Below are positions 35,123 through 43,679 of a DNA stretch of 64,000 nt, piece after piece. Origin of the DNA: UBA5336 sp964412785 (GTDB taxonomy: Bacteria > Pseudomonadota > Alphaproteobacteria > Caulobacterales > Hyphomonadaceae). A model generated the notes under the pieces. That model did not search any database. It was not told the origin of the DNA and worked only from the letters and a program-made list of their open reading frames with translations. The translations under genes and the position numbers were made by a program. Each line of letters opens with the position of its first letter. Positions within the stretch are counted from its first letter, which is position 1. The stretch lies in the NCBI GenBank assembly GCA_964412785.1, contig CAYPQD010000010.1, forward strand, positions 1-64,000, in the 5' to 3' direction.

Positions 35123-36159
35123 GCCTGCTCCGGCTCATGGCCGCGGCTGAGATCGACAAGCCGCGACAGGGTGCGTGCGACCGCGCCGGTATCAAGGGCG
35201 GCCGCCGCCATCGCCGCGCCGTCTGCGAGGTCTTCGGCAAGATCAAGGAGCACGAGCCCCGCCCCGGCATTGAGGCAGACGACATCGCGGAAAGGCCCCG
35301 CCTGCCCATCGACCAGGTCGAGAATGGCCCGGGCGTTCTCCTCCACGCCGCCCCCTTCGAGCGCCGAGAGCGGATGCGGCGCGAGCCCGCCATCGCCTGG
35401 AATGATCTCAAACTCGCGCACGCCGCCCGGCGTCACCTCGCAGGCGATCGTCCGTCCGGCGATCGAGATCTCGTCAATCCCGTCCACGCCATGCACCACC
35501 CAGGCCCGTTCGGTGCCGAGCCGGTGCAGGGCATCCGCCATCGGGCGCACCCATTCCGGAGCGAACACGCCGAGGATCTGCCGCCCGGCGCCGGCCGGAT
35601 TGGTCAGCGGCCCCAGCAGGTTGAACACCGTGCGGATGCCAAGGCGGGCGCGCACTGGCGCCACATGGCGCATGGCGGCATGGTGGCTGCGCGCAAACAG
35701 GAAGCCCACTCCAGCGCCGTCAATGCAGGCGCGGAAGGTGCGCGCATCGATATCGAGATTGACCCCAAGCGCCTCCAGAACATCGGCCGAGCCGGTCTTT
35801 GGCGGGACCGAGCGGTTGCCATGCTTGGCTACCCGGCCGCCGCAGGCCGCCACCACCAGCGCCGAGGCGGTGGAGGTGTTGAGGCTCTTCCAGGCCAGCC
35901 CGCCGGTGCCGCAGGTATCAAGCAGGGGGCCGGGCACGCTGACCCGCCGGGCTTGGGCGCGCATCACCCGGGCGCCGGCAGCCAGCTCGTCGGCCGTCTC
36001 GCCGCGGACCGCAAGGCCCATCACGAAGGCGCCGATCTCCTCCGGCGCCGCCTCGCCCGACAGCAGTGTCCCGAAAGCGCCCTCAAGGCTCGCCTCGTCC
36101 AGCGTCTCGCGGCGGGCAAGCGCCTTGATGGCGCGGGAAAGGGCGGTTGGCTCGCTCAT
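35119..36159 (-). CDS. trpD: Anthranilate phosphoribosyltransferase
   Basis: 346-aa enzyme joining anthranilate and PRPP in tryptophan synthesis. DTCGTGGLAWKSLNTSTASA holds the PRPP-binding GTGG, followed by AKHGNRSVPPKTGSADVLEALG, FLFARSHHAAMRHVAPVR and RTVFNLLGPLTNPA. The start MSEPTALSRA is preferred over ATG 36198. Coupled to trpC. trpE and trpG are not adjacent; a SulP transporter gene lies upstream instead, 54 bases away. Confidence 0.96.
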   Translation of the reverse strand: MSEPTALSRAIKALARRETLDEASLEGAFGTLLSGEAAPEEIGAFVMGLAVRGETADELAAGARVMRAQARRVSVPGPLLDTCGTGGLAWKSLNTSTASALVVAACGGRVAKHGNRSVPPKTGSADVLEALGVNLDIDARTFRACIDGAGVGFLFARSHHAAMRHVAPVRARLGIRTVFNLLGPLTNPAGAGRQILGVFAPEWVRPMADALHRLGTERAWVVHGVDGIDEISIAGRTIACEVTPGGVREFEIIPGDGGLAPHPLSALEGGGVEENARAILDLVDGQAGPFRDVVCLNAGAGLVLLDLAEDLADGAAMAAAALDTGAVARTLSRLVDLSRGHEPEQA

Positions 36160-36213
36160 CTGGCATGATCGCTTAGCGGTCCGCGCGCCTGCGGGCAATC
36201 TTGCGCCGCCCGC

Positions 36214-38019
36214 TCAGCCGGCATCGTCCATCCCCGCGAGCGCCTGCGACGGATGGGGGACCGTCCCGGGCTTCGTGGTGAACGGTTCGCGGGCGAAGGC
36301 GGTGCGCACGCATTCGGCGTCGAGCGCCTGCATCGCCTCGAACTGGTTGAGGAAGACCTCCCCGGTCAGCGCCTCAAGCAGATGGCTGCGCTTGAGCCGG
36401 TCCATCACCGGCCCCTTCACTTCAGAGAGATGCAGGGTGATGCCGGCATCGCGCAGCCGCTCATTGATCGCCTCCAGGCTCTCCAGGCCGCTGGCATCGA
36501 TCGAGTTCACCGCAGGGCACATCAGGACGAGATGCTGGAGGTCCGGCCGCTTGGCGATGATGCAGGAGATGGTGTCCTCAAGGAAGCGGGCATTGGCGAA
36601 GTAGAGGCTCTCGTCGATGCGGATCGTCAGCACGCAGCCGGATGTTACCACGGCGTGGCGGTTGACATTGCGGAAATGGTGCGTGCCCGGCACCTGGCCG
36701 ACAATGGCGAAATGGGGGCGTGAGGTGTTGTACAGGTGCAGGACGAGGGAAAGGGCGACCCCGGTCGTGATGCCAAGCTCGACCCCGGCCAGCAGCGTCA
36801 TCGCGATGGTCGCGGCCATCGCAGCAAAGTCTGATTTCGAATAGGTCCAGGTGCGTGCGATTGCCGGGATATCGACCAGGGACAGCACGGCGACGATGAT
36901 GGTCGCCGCCAGCACGGCCTGCGGCAGGTAGAACAGGAAGGGCGTCAGGAACAGGGTCGCCAGCGCTATCCCGATGGCGGTGAACGCGCCGGCGGCAGGC
37001 GTCTCGGCGCCTGCGTCGAAATTGACCGCCGAGCGGGCGAGCCCACCGGTCACCGGATAGCCGCTCGTCAGGCCGGCCGACAGGCTCGCCGCGCCAAGGC
37101 CGATCAGTTCCTGGTTCGGGTCGACCCGCTGGCGCCGCTTGGCTGCGAGGGTCTGGGCGACGGAGACCGACTCGACAAATCCGATCAGCGCGATCAGGCC
37201 GGCCGAGCCAAGGAGCTGCAGCCAGACATCCCGGTCGAAATCCGGAATGCCAGGGACGGGCAGCCCGCCCGGCACGTCTCGCAGGATTGCAACGCCCTGC
37301 TCGTGCAGGCCAAGCGCGGCAACGGCGAGAATGCTCGCGGCGACGGCGACGACCGGGCCGGTGCGTGCCGTCAGCGTCGCCGCCTTGTCTCCCAGCCCGG
37401 CCCGCTTCAGAAGCGGTTTCAGCCCGGCGCGGGCCCAGAACAGGAAGGCGAGCGCCGCGCCGCCGATCACCAGGGTCGGCCCGTTGGTGTCGCCGAGATT
37501 GCCAAACAGGCGCGTGCCGATCTCCACCAGCGTGTGGCCATGCGCGTCCACGCCCAGGATATGGCGCACCTGAGAGGCCGCAATGAGAAGGCCCGACGCG
37601 GTGATGAAGCCGGAAATCACCGGGTGGCTCAGAAAGTTTGCGAGGAAGCCCATCCGGAACAGGCCGAACAGCAGGAGGATCGCGCCCGACAGCAGGGCGA
37701 GCACCAGCGCCGCCTCGACATACGCCGCCGACCCGGCCGCCGCCACCTTGCCCGCGGCCGCGGCCGTCATCAGCGACAGGATCGCCACCGGCCCGACCGC
37801 CAGCGTCCGGCTGGTACCGAACACCGCGTAGATCACCAGCGGCGCCATCGAGGCATACAGCCCGACCTGTGGCGGCAGCCCCGCCAGCATGGCATAGGCC
37901 AGCGATTGCGGGATCAGCATGATGGTGACGATGACCGCTGCCAGCGCGTCATTGGCGAATGAGGCTGGCGTGTAGCGCCGGCCCCAGTCGAGGATCGGGA
38001 AGTAGCGGGCGAGGGTCAT
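36214..38019 (-). CDS. SulP-family inorganic anion transporter with STAS domain
   Basis: 601-aa SulP (SLC26) protein: about 12-14 hydrophobic segments (residues about 20-430) with the signature IMLIPQSLAYAMLAGLPPQ near the N-terminus and VNFDAGAETPAAGAFTAIG further on, then a cytoplasmic STAS domain (about 455-560; SIDASGLESLEAINERL). Members carry sulfate, bicarbonate or other anions. It is 52 bases downstream of a persulfide-dioxygenase-like hydrolase on the same strand, which favours sulfate or sulfite as substrate. The final about 35 residues are not conserved. Confidence 0.92.
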   Translation of the reverse strand: MTLARYFPILDWGRRYTPASFANDALAAVIVTIMLIPQSLAYAMLAGLPPQVGLYASMAPLVIYAVFGTSRTLAVGPVAILSLMTAAAAGKVAAAGSAAYVEAALVLALLSGAILLLFGLFRMGFLANFLSHPVISGFITASGLLIAASQVRHILGVDAHGHTLVEIGTRLFGNLGDTNGPTLVIGGAALAFLFWARAGLKPLLKRAGLGDKAATLTARTGPVVAVAASILAVAALGLHEQGVAILRDVPGGLPVPGIPDFDRDVWLQLLGSAGLIALIGFVESVSVAQTLAAKRRQRVDPNQELIGLGAASLSAGLTSGYPVTGGLARSAVNFDAGAETPAAGAFTAIGIALATLFLTPFLFYLPQAVLAATIIVAVLSLVDIPAIARTWTYSKSDFAAMAATIAMTLLAGVELGITTGVALSLVLHLYNTSRPHFAIVGQVPGTHHFRNVNRHAVVTSGCVLTIRIDESLYFANARFLEDTISCIIAKRPDLQHLVLMCPAVNSIDASGLESLEAINERLRDAGITLHLSEVKGPVMDRLKRSHLLEALTGEVFLNQFEAMQALDAECVRTAFAREPFTTKPGTVPHPSQALAGMDDAG

Positions 38020-38071
38020 CGGTGACGCCGGGAATAGCGCGCTGGGCCGGGGCGCGGATAGGCCGCGCGCG

Positions 38072-38938
38072 CTAGAGGGCGTCGATCGGAATTTTCAGAT
38101 AGCGCTGGCCATTTGCTTCAGGCGGCGGCATCCGGCCCGCGCGCATGTTGACCTGCACCGAGGGCAGGATCAGGCGCGGCATGTCGAGCTCCCGGTCGCG
38201 CGCCTCGCGCATGGCGACAAAGTCGTCCTCGCTGATGCCGTCATGGGCGTGTATGTTGCGGGTGCGCTCCTCGGCCACCGTTGTCTCCCAGCGATACTCC
38301 GCCCGGCCAGGCGCCTTGTAGTCATGGCACATGAACAGGCGCGTTTCGGGCGGCAGGGACAGCACGCGGCGGATCGAGCGGTAGAGCGTGCGTGCATCGC
38401 CTCCCGGGAAATCGGTCCGCGCCGTGCCGAAATCGGGCATGAACAGGGTATCGCCAACAAACGCCGCGTCACCGGTCACATAGGTCATGCAGGCGGGCGT
38501 GTGGCCGGGCGTGTGCAGGGCCTGGCCTTCGAGTTGGCCGATGCGGAAGGTGTCGCCGTCAGCGAGCAGGCGGTCGAACTGGCTGCCGTCGCGCTCGAAC
38601 TCGGTGCCGGCATTGAATACCTTGCCGAACACGTCCTGCACCACGGTGATCCGGTCGCCGATCGCGATCTCACCGCCGAGACGGGCGCGCAGGTAGGGCG
38701 CTGCGGAGAGGTGGTCGGCATGGACATGGGTCTCAAGGATGAGTGCCACGGTGAGGTCGTGCTGGCGGACATGGGCAATGATCTCGTCGGCCGAGGCGGT
38801 CGAGGTCCGCCCCGAGGCGGGGTCGTAATCGAGCACGCTGTCGATGATCGCGCAGGCGCGGCTTTCCGGATCGCGGACAACATAGCTCACCGTGAAGGTC
38901 GGCTCGTCGAAGAATGCCGTGACGTGGGGTTTCAGCAT
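38072..38938 (-). CDS. MBL-fold hydrolase, persulfide/sulfur-dioxygenase-like (Blh/ETHE1 type)
   Basis: 288-aa metallo-beta-lactamase-fold protein. Metal-binding HVHADH at residues 71-76, then HTPGHTPACMTYVTGD, VGDTLFMPDFGTARTDFPGGD and MCHDYKAPGR. This matches the ETHE1/Blh subgroup, whose members oxidise glutathione persulfide to sulfite with one iron. Blh proteins sit in BigR-controlled sulfide-detoxification operons with SulP or YeeE-type transporters in rhizobia and Xylella, in agreement with the SulP gene downstream. No bigR-like gene is nearby. Function is inferred from motif and neighbour. Confidence 0.85.
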   Translation of the reverse strand: MLKPHVTAFFDEPTFTVSYVVRDPESRACAIIDSVLDYDPASGRTSTASADEIIAHVRQHDLTVALILETHVHADHLSAAPYLRARLGGEIAIGDRITVVQDVFGKVFNAGTEFERDGSQFDRLLADGDTFRIGQLEGQALHTPGHTPACMTYVTGDAAFVGDTLFMPDFGTARTDFPGGDARTLYRSIRRVLSLPPETRLFMCHDYKAPGRAEYRWETTVAEERTRNIHAHDGISEDDFVAMREARDRELDMPRLILPSVQVNMRAGRMPPPEANGQRYLKIPIDAL

Positions 38939-39111
38939 GATATCACTCTCCAGTCTCGCGCGGATGGCGCGCTGCGCTACTCATTAGCCTCTCTCACAGG
39001 TAAGATCACCGAAGCTATCAACAATCGCGACACTCTGTCGGCCGGTGGATGGCGCCGCGACCGCAGGCCACGCCCCTGCGGGATTTCAGGTGCCGGGGGA
39101 GGGGGGAGGAA

Positions 39112-39185
39112 TGGAGCGGGTGAAGGGAATCGAACCCTCGTCTTAAGCTTGGGAAGCTTCTGCTCTACCATTGAGCTACACCCGC
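39112..39185 (-). tRNA. tRNA-Gly (anticodon CCC)
   Basis: Reading the minus strand from 39185: acceptor GCGGGTG pairs with CACCCGC, D arm GCTC/GAGC, anticodon arm GAAGC-TTCCCAA-GCTTA with anticodon CCC, T arm GAGGG-TTCGATT-CCCTT, discriminator U and an encoded CCA (39112-39114). The outermost anticodon-stem pair (G-A) is mismatched; the rest folds normally. It decodes GGG glycine codons. Confidence 0.95.
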
Positions 39186-39250
39186 GTGAGGGCGTTGCCC
39201 CACACACTTGCACCGGATTTGCGCTTAAACCCGGGTCGGCGCAAGTGGGT

Positions 39251-40204
39251 CTATTCGATGATCTCCAGTCCTTCGGGGATCGGTATCGGCGCGCTTTCCG
39301 GCCCGAATTCCGGCACCGGCTGGACCGCCCCCGGCCCACCCTCGCGGCGCTCATAGGCAGCCACCAGGGACATGTAGGGCGGTACGAAGGCCCAGCCGTG
39401 TTCGTCGGTGTTCGTGATCATCTCGAAATGCAGGTGGAAGGTTGTCGGTGTGCCGCCGAAATCATTGGAGACATAGCCGATGATGTCGCCGGCCGAGACC
39501 GACTGGTCGAGCGCGACCTCCAGCTTCGCCATGTTGAGGTGCATGTAGCGGTAGACCGTGCCGGCCGAGCGCAGCTTGACGGTATAGGTGCCGATTTCAG
39601 AGACCACCCCATCCTCGGCTGCGACAGCGGCATAGCTGTCGCGCTCGGCTGCCGGGGTGCGACGCAGCGCCTCGCAGCCCGCTGGCGTGCCGACGCGGAT
39701 ATCCTGGCCCTGGTGGACCCGCACTTGCGGACAATAGGGCATGTCGCGCTCGCGCGAGCGGCTTTCGCAGAAATTGTCCCGCCAGGGATAGGCGAAATTG
39801 CGTTGATCGCACTGGTCGCCGCCGACTACGCCGCCGCCAAAGCGCCAGACCTGCGACTGCAGATAAGCTGGCGCGTCCTTGATCGGAAACACCATGTCCT
39901 CCACCCAGACGCGGTCATCGCTGGCGCCCTCGCCGGAGCCCGGGATGAGGTTGCCCGCTGGATAATAGCTGAAAGCCGGCGGCGGCGGAGGAGGAGGCGG
40001 CAGCGGCGTCGGGGTGGCCGGCTCGCCGCCGGTGGGTCCTTCCCCGCCCGCCGGCGCTTCGGGTGGAGGCGGCGGGCTCGCCGGCGCGCGCTCATCGCGA
40101 TTGTCGCCCGGAAAGCGGATCTGATCACAGGCCGGCAGGGCCAGCGCCGACATCAGGGCAAACAGTGCCAGCGCCCGTCGGCTTGCGGTTCGCGCGGCGA
40201 TCAT
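39251..40204 (-). CDS. M23 (LytM-type) peptidase lipoprotein
   Basis: 317-aa envelope peptidase. Lipoprotein signal with candidate lipobox LPAC (Cys26; Pro at -2 is unusual). A disordered Pro-rich linker (about 40-78, including a run of nine Pro) leads to an M23 domain (about 160-265) with H164 and D168 in VHQGQDIRVG, MHLN, and the HLH pair at 257-259, all expected for zinc-dependent peptidoglycan endopeptidases. ATG 40204 overlaps the preceding lipoprotein stop (ATGA); longer upstream frames lack a signal. Last gene of the S8 operon. Activity on the cell wall is inferred from the family. Confidence 0.88.
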   Translation of the reverse strand: MIAARTASRRALALFALMSALALPACDQIRFPGDNRDERAPASPPPPPEAPAGGEGPTGGEPATPTPLPPPPPPPPAFSYYPAGNLIPGSGEGASDDRVWVEDMVFPIKDAPAYLQSQVWRFGGGVVGGDQCDQRNFAYPWRDNFCESRSRERDMPYCPQVRVHQGQDIRVGTPAGCEALRRTPAAERDSYAAVAAEDGVVSEIGTYTVKLRSAGTVYRYMHLNMAKLEVALDQSVSAGDIIGYVSNDFGGTPTTFHLHFEMITNTDEHGWAFVPPYMSLVAAYERREGGPGAVQPVPEFGPESAPIPIPEGLEIIE

Positions 40205-40860
40205 CGTGTCCCCGCAATGGTCAGGCGTTCCGCGATCGCCAGCGCCTCGTCCTCGGTGATGCAATCGCCACCCTGTGCGCCCGTCGTCGACTTGCATTCG
40301 AACTCCACCAGATAGTCGGCGCCATAGCGCGACAGGGCGACCTGGGCGCCCCACATGGTGGAGGTGTAGCGCATCCCAGCCGGCCTGTCCGCCGGCGCGT
40401 CATCATTGCTGGCGCGTACCACATTGGTGCCGTTCACGGTGACGGAATAGTCCGGCCCCGGATAGACAGCGTAATAGCCGTCAGGCAGTTCGCGGAAACG
40501 CGGGCGATCTCCGCCCGCCATTTCCGGCATGACGAGGCCGCGCGGCAGGAGCACCGGCACAGGCGGCGCTGTCTCACCGCTCTGCACCGAGAACGAACTG
40601 CCACCCATCTCCGCCTGCGGTGTGCCGGCGAGGTCGCGTCGCGCCGCCTGCCAGTCGATCTGCGCTTCCCGCCTCAGGGCGGCGGGGCGGACCGGCGAGG
40701 GTTCATCCGACGCCTGTCCCGCCTCCGGTGGCGAGGGGGCAGGCGAGCGCTGGTCGATCTGTCCGGTCTCCTCGGCGGCGGGTCCGCAGGCGGCGATCGC
40801 AAGCGCAGCCAGGACAGGCGCGGCCAGGACAAGCGCGGAACGCGAAAGCATGGCGGTCAT
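40201..40860 (-). CDS. Putative lipoprotein of unknown function
   Basis: 219-aa protein that I do not recognise. It has a clear lipoprotein signal, LAIAAC, with the acylated Cys at residue 25, a Pro/Ser/Glu-rich spacer (about 30-55), and a mature domain ending in a stretch reminiscent of substrate-binding folds (GMRYTSTMWGAQVALSRYG, YLVEFECKS), with two cysteines late in the chain. It starts at ATG 40860, overlapping the previous stop by one base (TGATG), and its stop overlaps the M23 gene start. Its position between a propeptide-like protein and a peptidase suggests a role in an envelope complex. Confidence 0.8.
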   Translation of the reverse strand: MTAMLSRSALVLAAPVLAALAIAACGPAAEETGQIDQRSPAPSPPEAGQASDEPSPVRPAALRREAQIDWQAARRDLAGTPQAEMGGSSFSVQSGETAPPVPVLLPRGLVMPEMAGGDRPRFRELPDGYYAVYPGPDYSVTVNGTNVVRASNDDAPADRPAGMRYTSTMWGAQVALSRYGADYLVEFECKSTTGAQGGDCITEDEALAIAERLTIAGTR

Positions 40861-41372
40861 CAATTCGGTCCTCCTGAATGCCCGGTCTGGGCCCGGTAGT
40901 CGGGGTCGGCATAGGCGATTGCGTCATGGCCGAGCAGTTGCTCCTGGACAGCCCTGACACTGGCGGGTGTTGGCGGGCCCGAGGCCGGGAAGTTGCGGGT
41001 CAGGATCGCCTCGCCGGAATAGCTGGCCCCTGTCAGGCGAAAGCCTTCCAGCCTCGCCTGGCCCGCCGCCCAGTCCGCGAAAGCCGCCGCGGCCGCCTCC
41101 GGCTCGCGGCGGAACAGGGTCAGGGCGGCATCGACCTCCGGGACGCCGCGGAACTTGACGATAAAGTCGACCGGCGTGCCGGCCGGCGTCTCAGTGCTCG
41201 CCTGCGCCGGTCGCACCCGATCACCCGCGCCGGCGACCGGCAGGACCGGCTGCGGGCCAAGACTGGTTGCCGCGAACAGGGCCAGCGCGCCGGCGAGCCC
41301 GGCCAGCCCGAGATAGCCGCCGAGATGCGGGTCGGCCTCGTCCGCCGGTGGGAAAGTGGTGCGCGCGCTCAT
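40860..41372 (-). CDS. Membrane-anchored protein resembling an I9-type protease propeptide
   Basis: 170-aa protein: short cytoplasmic N-terminus, one hydrophobic segment (about 18-48), then an outside domain (about 65-165). The outside part has the order strand (PVDFIVKFRG), helix (PEAAAAAFADWAAGQ), strand pair (FRLTGASYSGEAILTRNF), helix (TPASVRAVQEQLLG), strand ending AYADPDYRAQ. This is the layout of the I9 propeptide of subtilases, including the terminal Y-x-x-P/D-D-Y type ending. The S8 protease encoded just upstream has its own propeptide, so this would be a second, separately anchored one. Inferred from pattern, not from a search. ATGA overlap with the S8 gene. Confidence 0.7.
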   Translation of the reverse strand: MSARTTFPPADEADPHLGGYLGLAGLAGALALFAATSLGPQPVLPVAGAGDRVRPAQASTETPAGTPVDFIVKFRGVPEVDAALTLFRREPEAAAAAFADWAAGQARLEGFRLTGASYSGEAILTRNFPASGPPTPASVRAVQEQLLGHDAIAYADPDYRAQTGHSGGPN

Positions 41373-43612
41373 TCGGAGACCCCGAGGTCGGCGGATGAGA
41401 GATTGGCGAGGTTGAGCAGCCCGCCGCCGCAGGGCAGGCGGCAGAGCGTGCCGTCGCCGATCGGCTCCGCGCCCGGGAAGAAGCTGCAGTCGCCGGCGCA
41501 TTGCTCTGGCGCACGCGGCTCCAGCGCCGCCTGCAACAGCGCCACCAGGTCGTCGCTGGTCGCCCCGGGCAATTGCGCGCGCAGCAGGGCGAAGGCGGCC
41601 GAGACATGGGGGGCGGCCATGGAGGTGCCATGCTCGAACGCATAAGAGCAGGTCTCCACCGCCTCTCCGGAGACCGGATCATAGCAGTTCTTCGCCCGCT
41701 TGGTGGACAGCACGCCGTCCGGACGGCCATCGCCATTGTCGTCGCGGGTCAGGTCGCCGCCAGGCGCGAGGATATCGACCTCGCTGCCATGGTTGGAATA
41801 GGGCGCAATCTGGCCGCGGGCGTCGCCGGCCGCGACCGTCACCACATTCCGGCAGCCAGCCGGGGCGTAATAGCGGGTCGAGACACCGGCATTGCCGGCG
41901 GCGGAGACAACGATCACGCCGCGCGCGGTGACCTCGTCGATCGCCTCCTGGAGGGAGGCCGGGCAGAATTCGAACAGGCCAATCGACAGGTTGATGATGT
42001 CCGCCGGATTGTCGTTCCAGATCTCGTTGCCCTCGGCATCAAAGGCCGGCACGAGGCCGCCGGCCCATCTTATGCCGTCATTGATGTCGCGCAGCTTGCC
42101 GCCACACTTTCCGAGCGCGCGGACCGGCACGATCTTCACATTCCAAGCGCCGCCGGCGACGCCGGACCGATTGTTGCTGATCGCCGCGCCGATTGTGCCG
42201 GCCACATGGGTGCCGTGGAAGGTGTCCTCGGCAAAGGGCTGGCTCGGGTCGCAGAGATCGCCCGGGTCGTTCGGGTCGCTGTCGCGCCCATCGCCATCAT
42301 TGCCGATCTCCGGATCTGAGACCATGTCCCAGCCCGGCGCGATATTGGGACTTCCGGCGATGTCGGGATGGTCGAGTTGCAGGCCGGTGTCGATCACCGC
42401 GACCACCACGTCGCTGGAGCCGGTCTGGCCTGTTCGCGACCAGAAATCGACAAAGCCGGCGCCGCCGGGGCTCTGGTCCTCGTCTGCGCCATTGTCCCGG
42501 AAGTGCCACTGCATTTCCCAGAGCGGGTCGTTCGGCGTCAGGATGGCCGCAACCGGCCCGGTTATGGCGCCGCCATCGCCGTTGCCAGGAATGGTGTCCG
42601 GCCGGCGGGCGAACTGATGCTCGAAAATAAAGTCCTTTTCCACATACTCGAAATTGCCGCTGGACTGCAGACGCTTCAGCACGCATTCGGTTGCAAGTGC
42701 CGGGTCGGCGCGGATGTCCTCAATGGAAACGCCGGCCGGGCAGCCTTGCTTGCGCACCAGCGCCATGCGCGGCAGGCCGCGTCTTGTGGCGCCTTCGGTG
42801 GTGAACTGCGTCGGATCAGCGCCAAGCTCGATCACCATCTGGCCCGTGCGCGAAAGCTCCACCGTACCGCCGAGGCCGTATTCGGCCATCACATCCATCA
42901 TCTCGGTGCGCGCGTCTGCCTGTACCTGGACCAGTTCCGGTGTCACGGCGGCGCGGCGGGTCAGCCGCTTGAGGGTTGAGCGGTCAAGCGCCTCCAGCGC
43001 CTCGCGCGGGGCGGTGCCCCGTTCGCCGGGCGGCGGGGCGGGGGAGGCGGCATCGTCGTCGCCGGTCTCGCCATCATCGCTGCGCATCTCGCGGATATCC
43101 ATCTCCCGGAGTTCCGCGACCTCACGCTCCTCGGCGCGTTGCAGCTTCTCGATCATCCTTTGCGGAGCTTCCCCCTCGACAACCCGCTCCAAGCGTTCGC
43201 GCGGGTCGATGCTGACCTTGGGCAGGCGCCCGATTTCGCTGGTTCCATAGGCCTCAAGGCGGCGTAACCGCTCCGGCGAGGGAGCCGCGAGCTGCGGCAG
43301 GTTCTTCGGCTTGGCGATCACCGAGCCAATGGCAAAGCGCGGGCTTTCCGACGCCTGGGCGATCACCATCCGGTTCTGGACCGTCCCGGCGAGTGCGCGG
43401 TCTTCCACCGCAACCGAGGCCAGTGAAGCCGGGCCATCCTGTGGCCCGACCCGGCGCGGGTCGCGGCCATTGGCCTGCTCCCAGGCCGCTTCGATCACGG
43501 TTTCAGCGCGCTCCACCCGTTCCTCACGCCGGTCGCAGGCGGCGAGGGTCAGGGCCAGGCTGCCCAGGAGTGCGATCGCGATCGCGGTGCGGCGTTTGGA
43601 AATTTCGCTCAT
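41369..43612 (-). CDS. S8 family serine protease, lipoprotein-anchored
   Basis: 747-aa subtilase. Lipoprotein signal ending LTLAAC (Cys26), a long acidic, helical spacer (about 30-215), an I9-like propeptide (about 220-335, ending FEYVEKDFIFE), then the S8 domain with the triad D408 (VIDTGLQLDHPD), H466 (FHGTHVAGTIG) and S664 (HGTSMAAPHVSAA), plus oxyanion Asn in VVSAAGNAG. Several Cys pairs and Asp/Asn-rich loops (DGDGRDSDPNDPGD, DDNGDGRPDG) suggest disulfides and calcium sites, so it should act outside the cytoplasm. Starts at 43627 and 43657 are possible; 43612 gives the shortest signal. First gene of a four-gene coupled operon. Confidence 0.9.
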   Translation of the reverse strand: MSEISKRRTAIAIALLGSLALTLAACDRREERVERAETVIEAAWEQANGRDPRRVGPQDGPASLASVAVEDRALAGTVQNRMVIAQASESPRFAIGSVIAKPKNLPQLAAPSPERLRRLEAYGTSEIGRLPKVSIDPRERLERVVEGEAPQRMIEKLQRAEEREVAELREMDIREMRSDDGETGDDDAASPAPPPGERGTAPREALEALDRSTLKRLTRRAAVTPELVQVQADARTEMMDVMAEYGLGGTVELSRTGQMVIELGADPTQFTTEGATRRGLPRMALVRKQGCPAGVSIEDIRADPALATECVLKRLQSSGNFEYVEKDFIFEHQFARRPDTIPGNGDGGAITGPVAAILTPNDPLWEMQWHFRDNGADEDQSPGGAGFVDFWSRTGQTGSSDVVVAVIDTGLQLDHPDIAGSPNIAPGWDMVSDPEIGNDGDGRDSDPNDPGDLCDPSQPFAEDTFHGTHVAGTIGAAISNNRSGVAGGAWNVKIVPVRALGKCGGKLRDINDGIRWAGGLVPAFDAEGNEIWNDNPADIINLSIGLFEFCPASLQEAIDEVTARGVIVVSAAGNAGVSTRYYAPAGCRNVVTVAAGDARGQIAPYSNHGSEVDILAPGGDLTRDDNGDGRPDGVLSTKRAKNCYDPVSGEAVETCSYAFEHGTSMAAPHVSAAFALLRAQLPGATSDDLVALLQAALEPRAPEQCAGDCSFFPGAEPIGDGTLCRLPCGGGLLNLANLSSADLGVSE

Positions 43613-43679
43613 TGTCTGCTCTCGCATCCTGCGTTGTGCCGTGCCAACCCTGTTCATACTTTAGCCTTGTGTTAGCAAT

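Noticed and set aside
39061..39081. 7-bp hairpin CCGCAGG/CCTGCGG beyond the tRNA as terminator
   Set aside because: No T run follows on the minus strand, so there is not enough to call an intrinsic terminator.
38243..40315. 690-aa open frame on the plus strand
   Set aside because: It runs antisense through the MBL hydrolase, the tRNA-Gly and the M23 gene. GC-rich codon use leaves long frames open on the other strand; no domain is seen.
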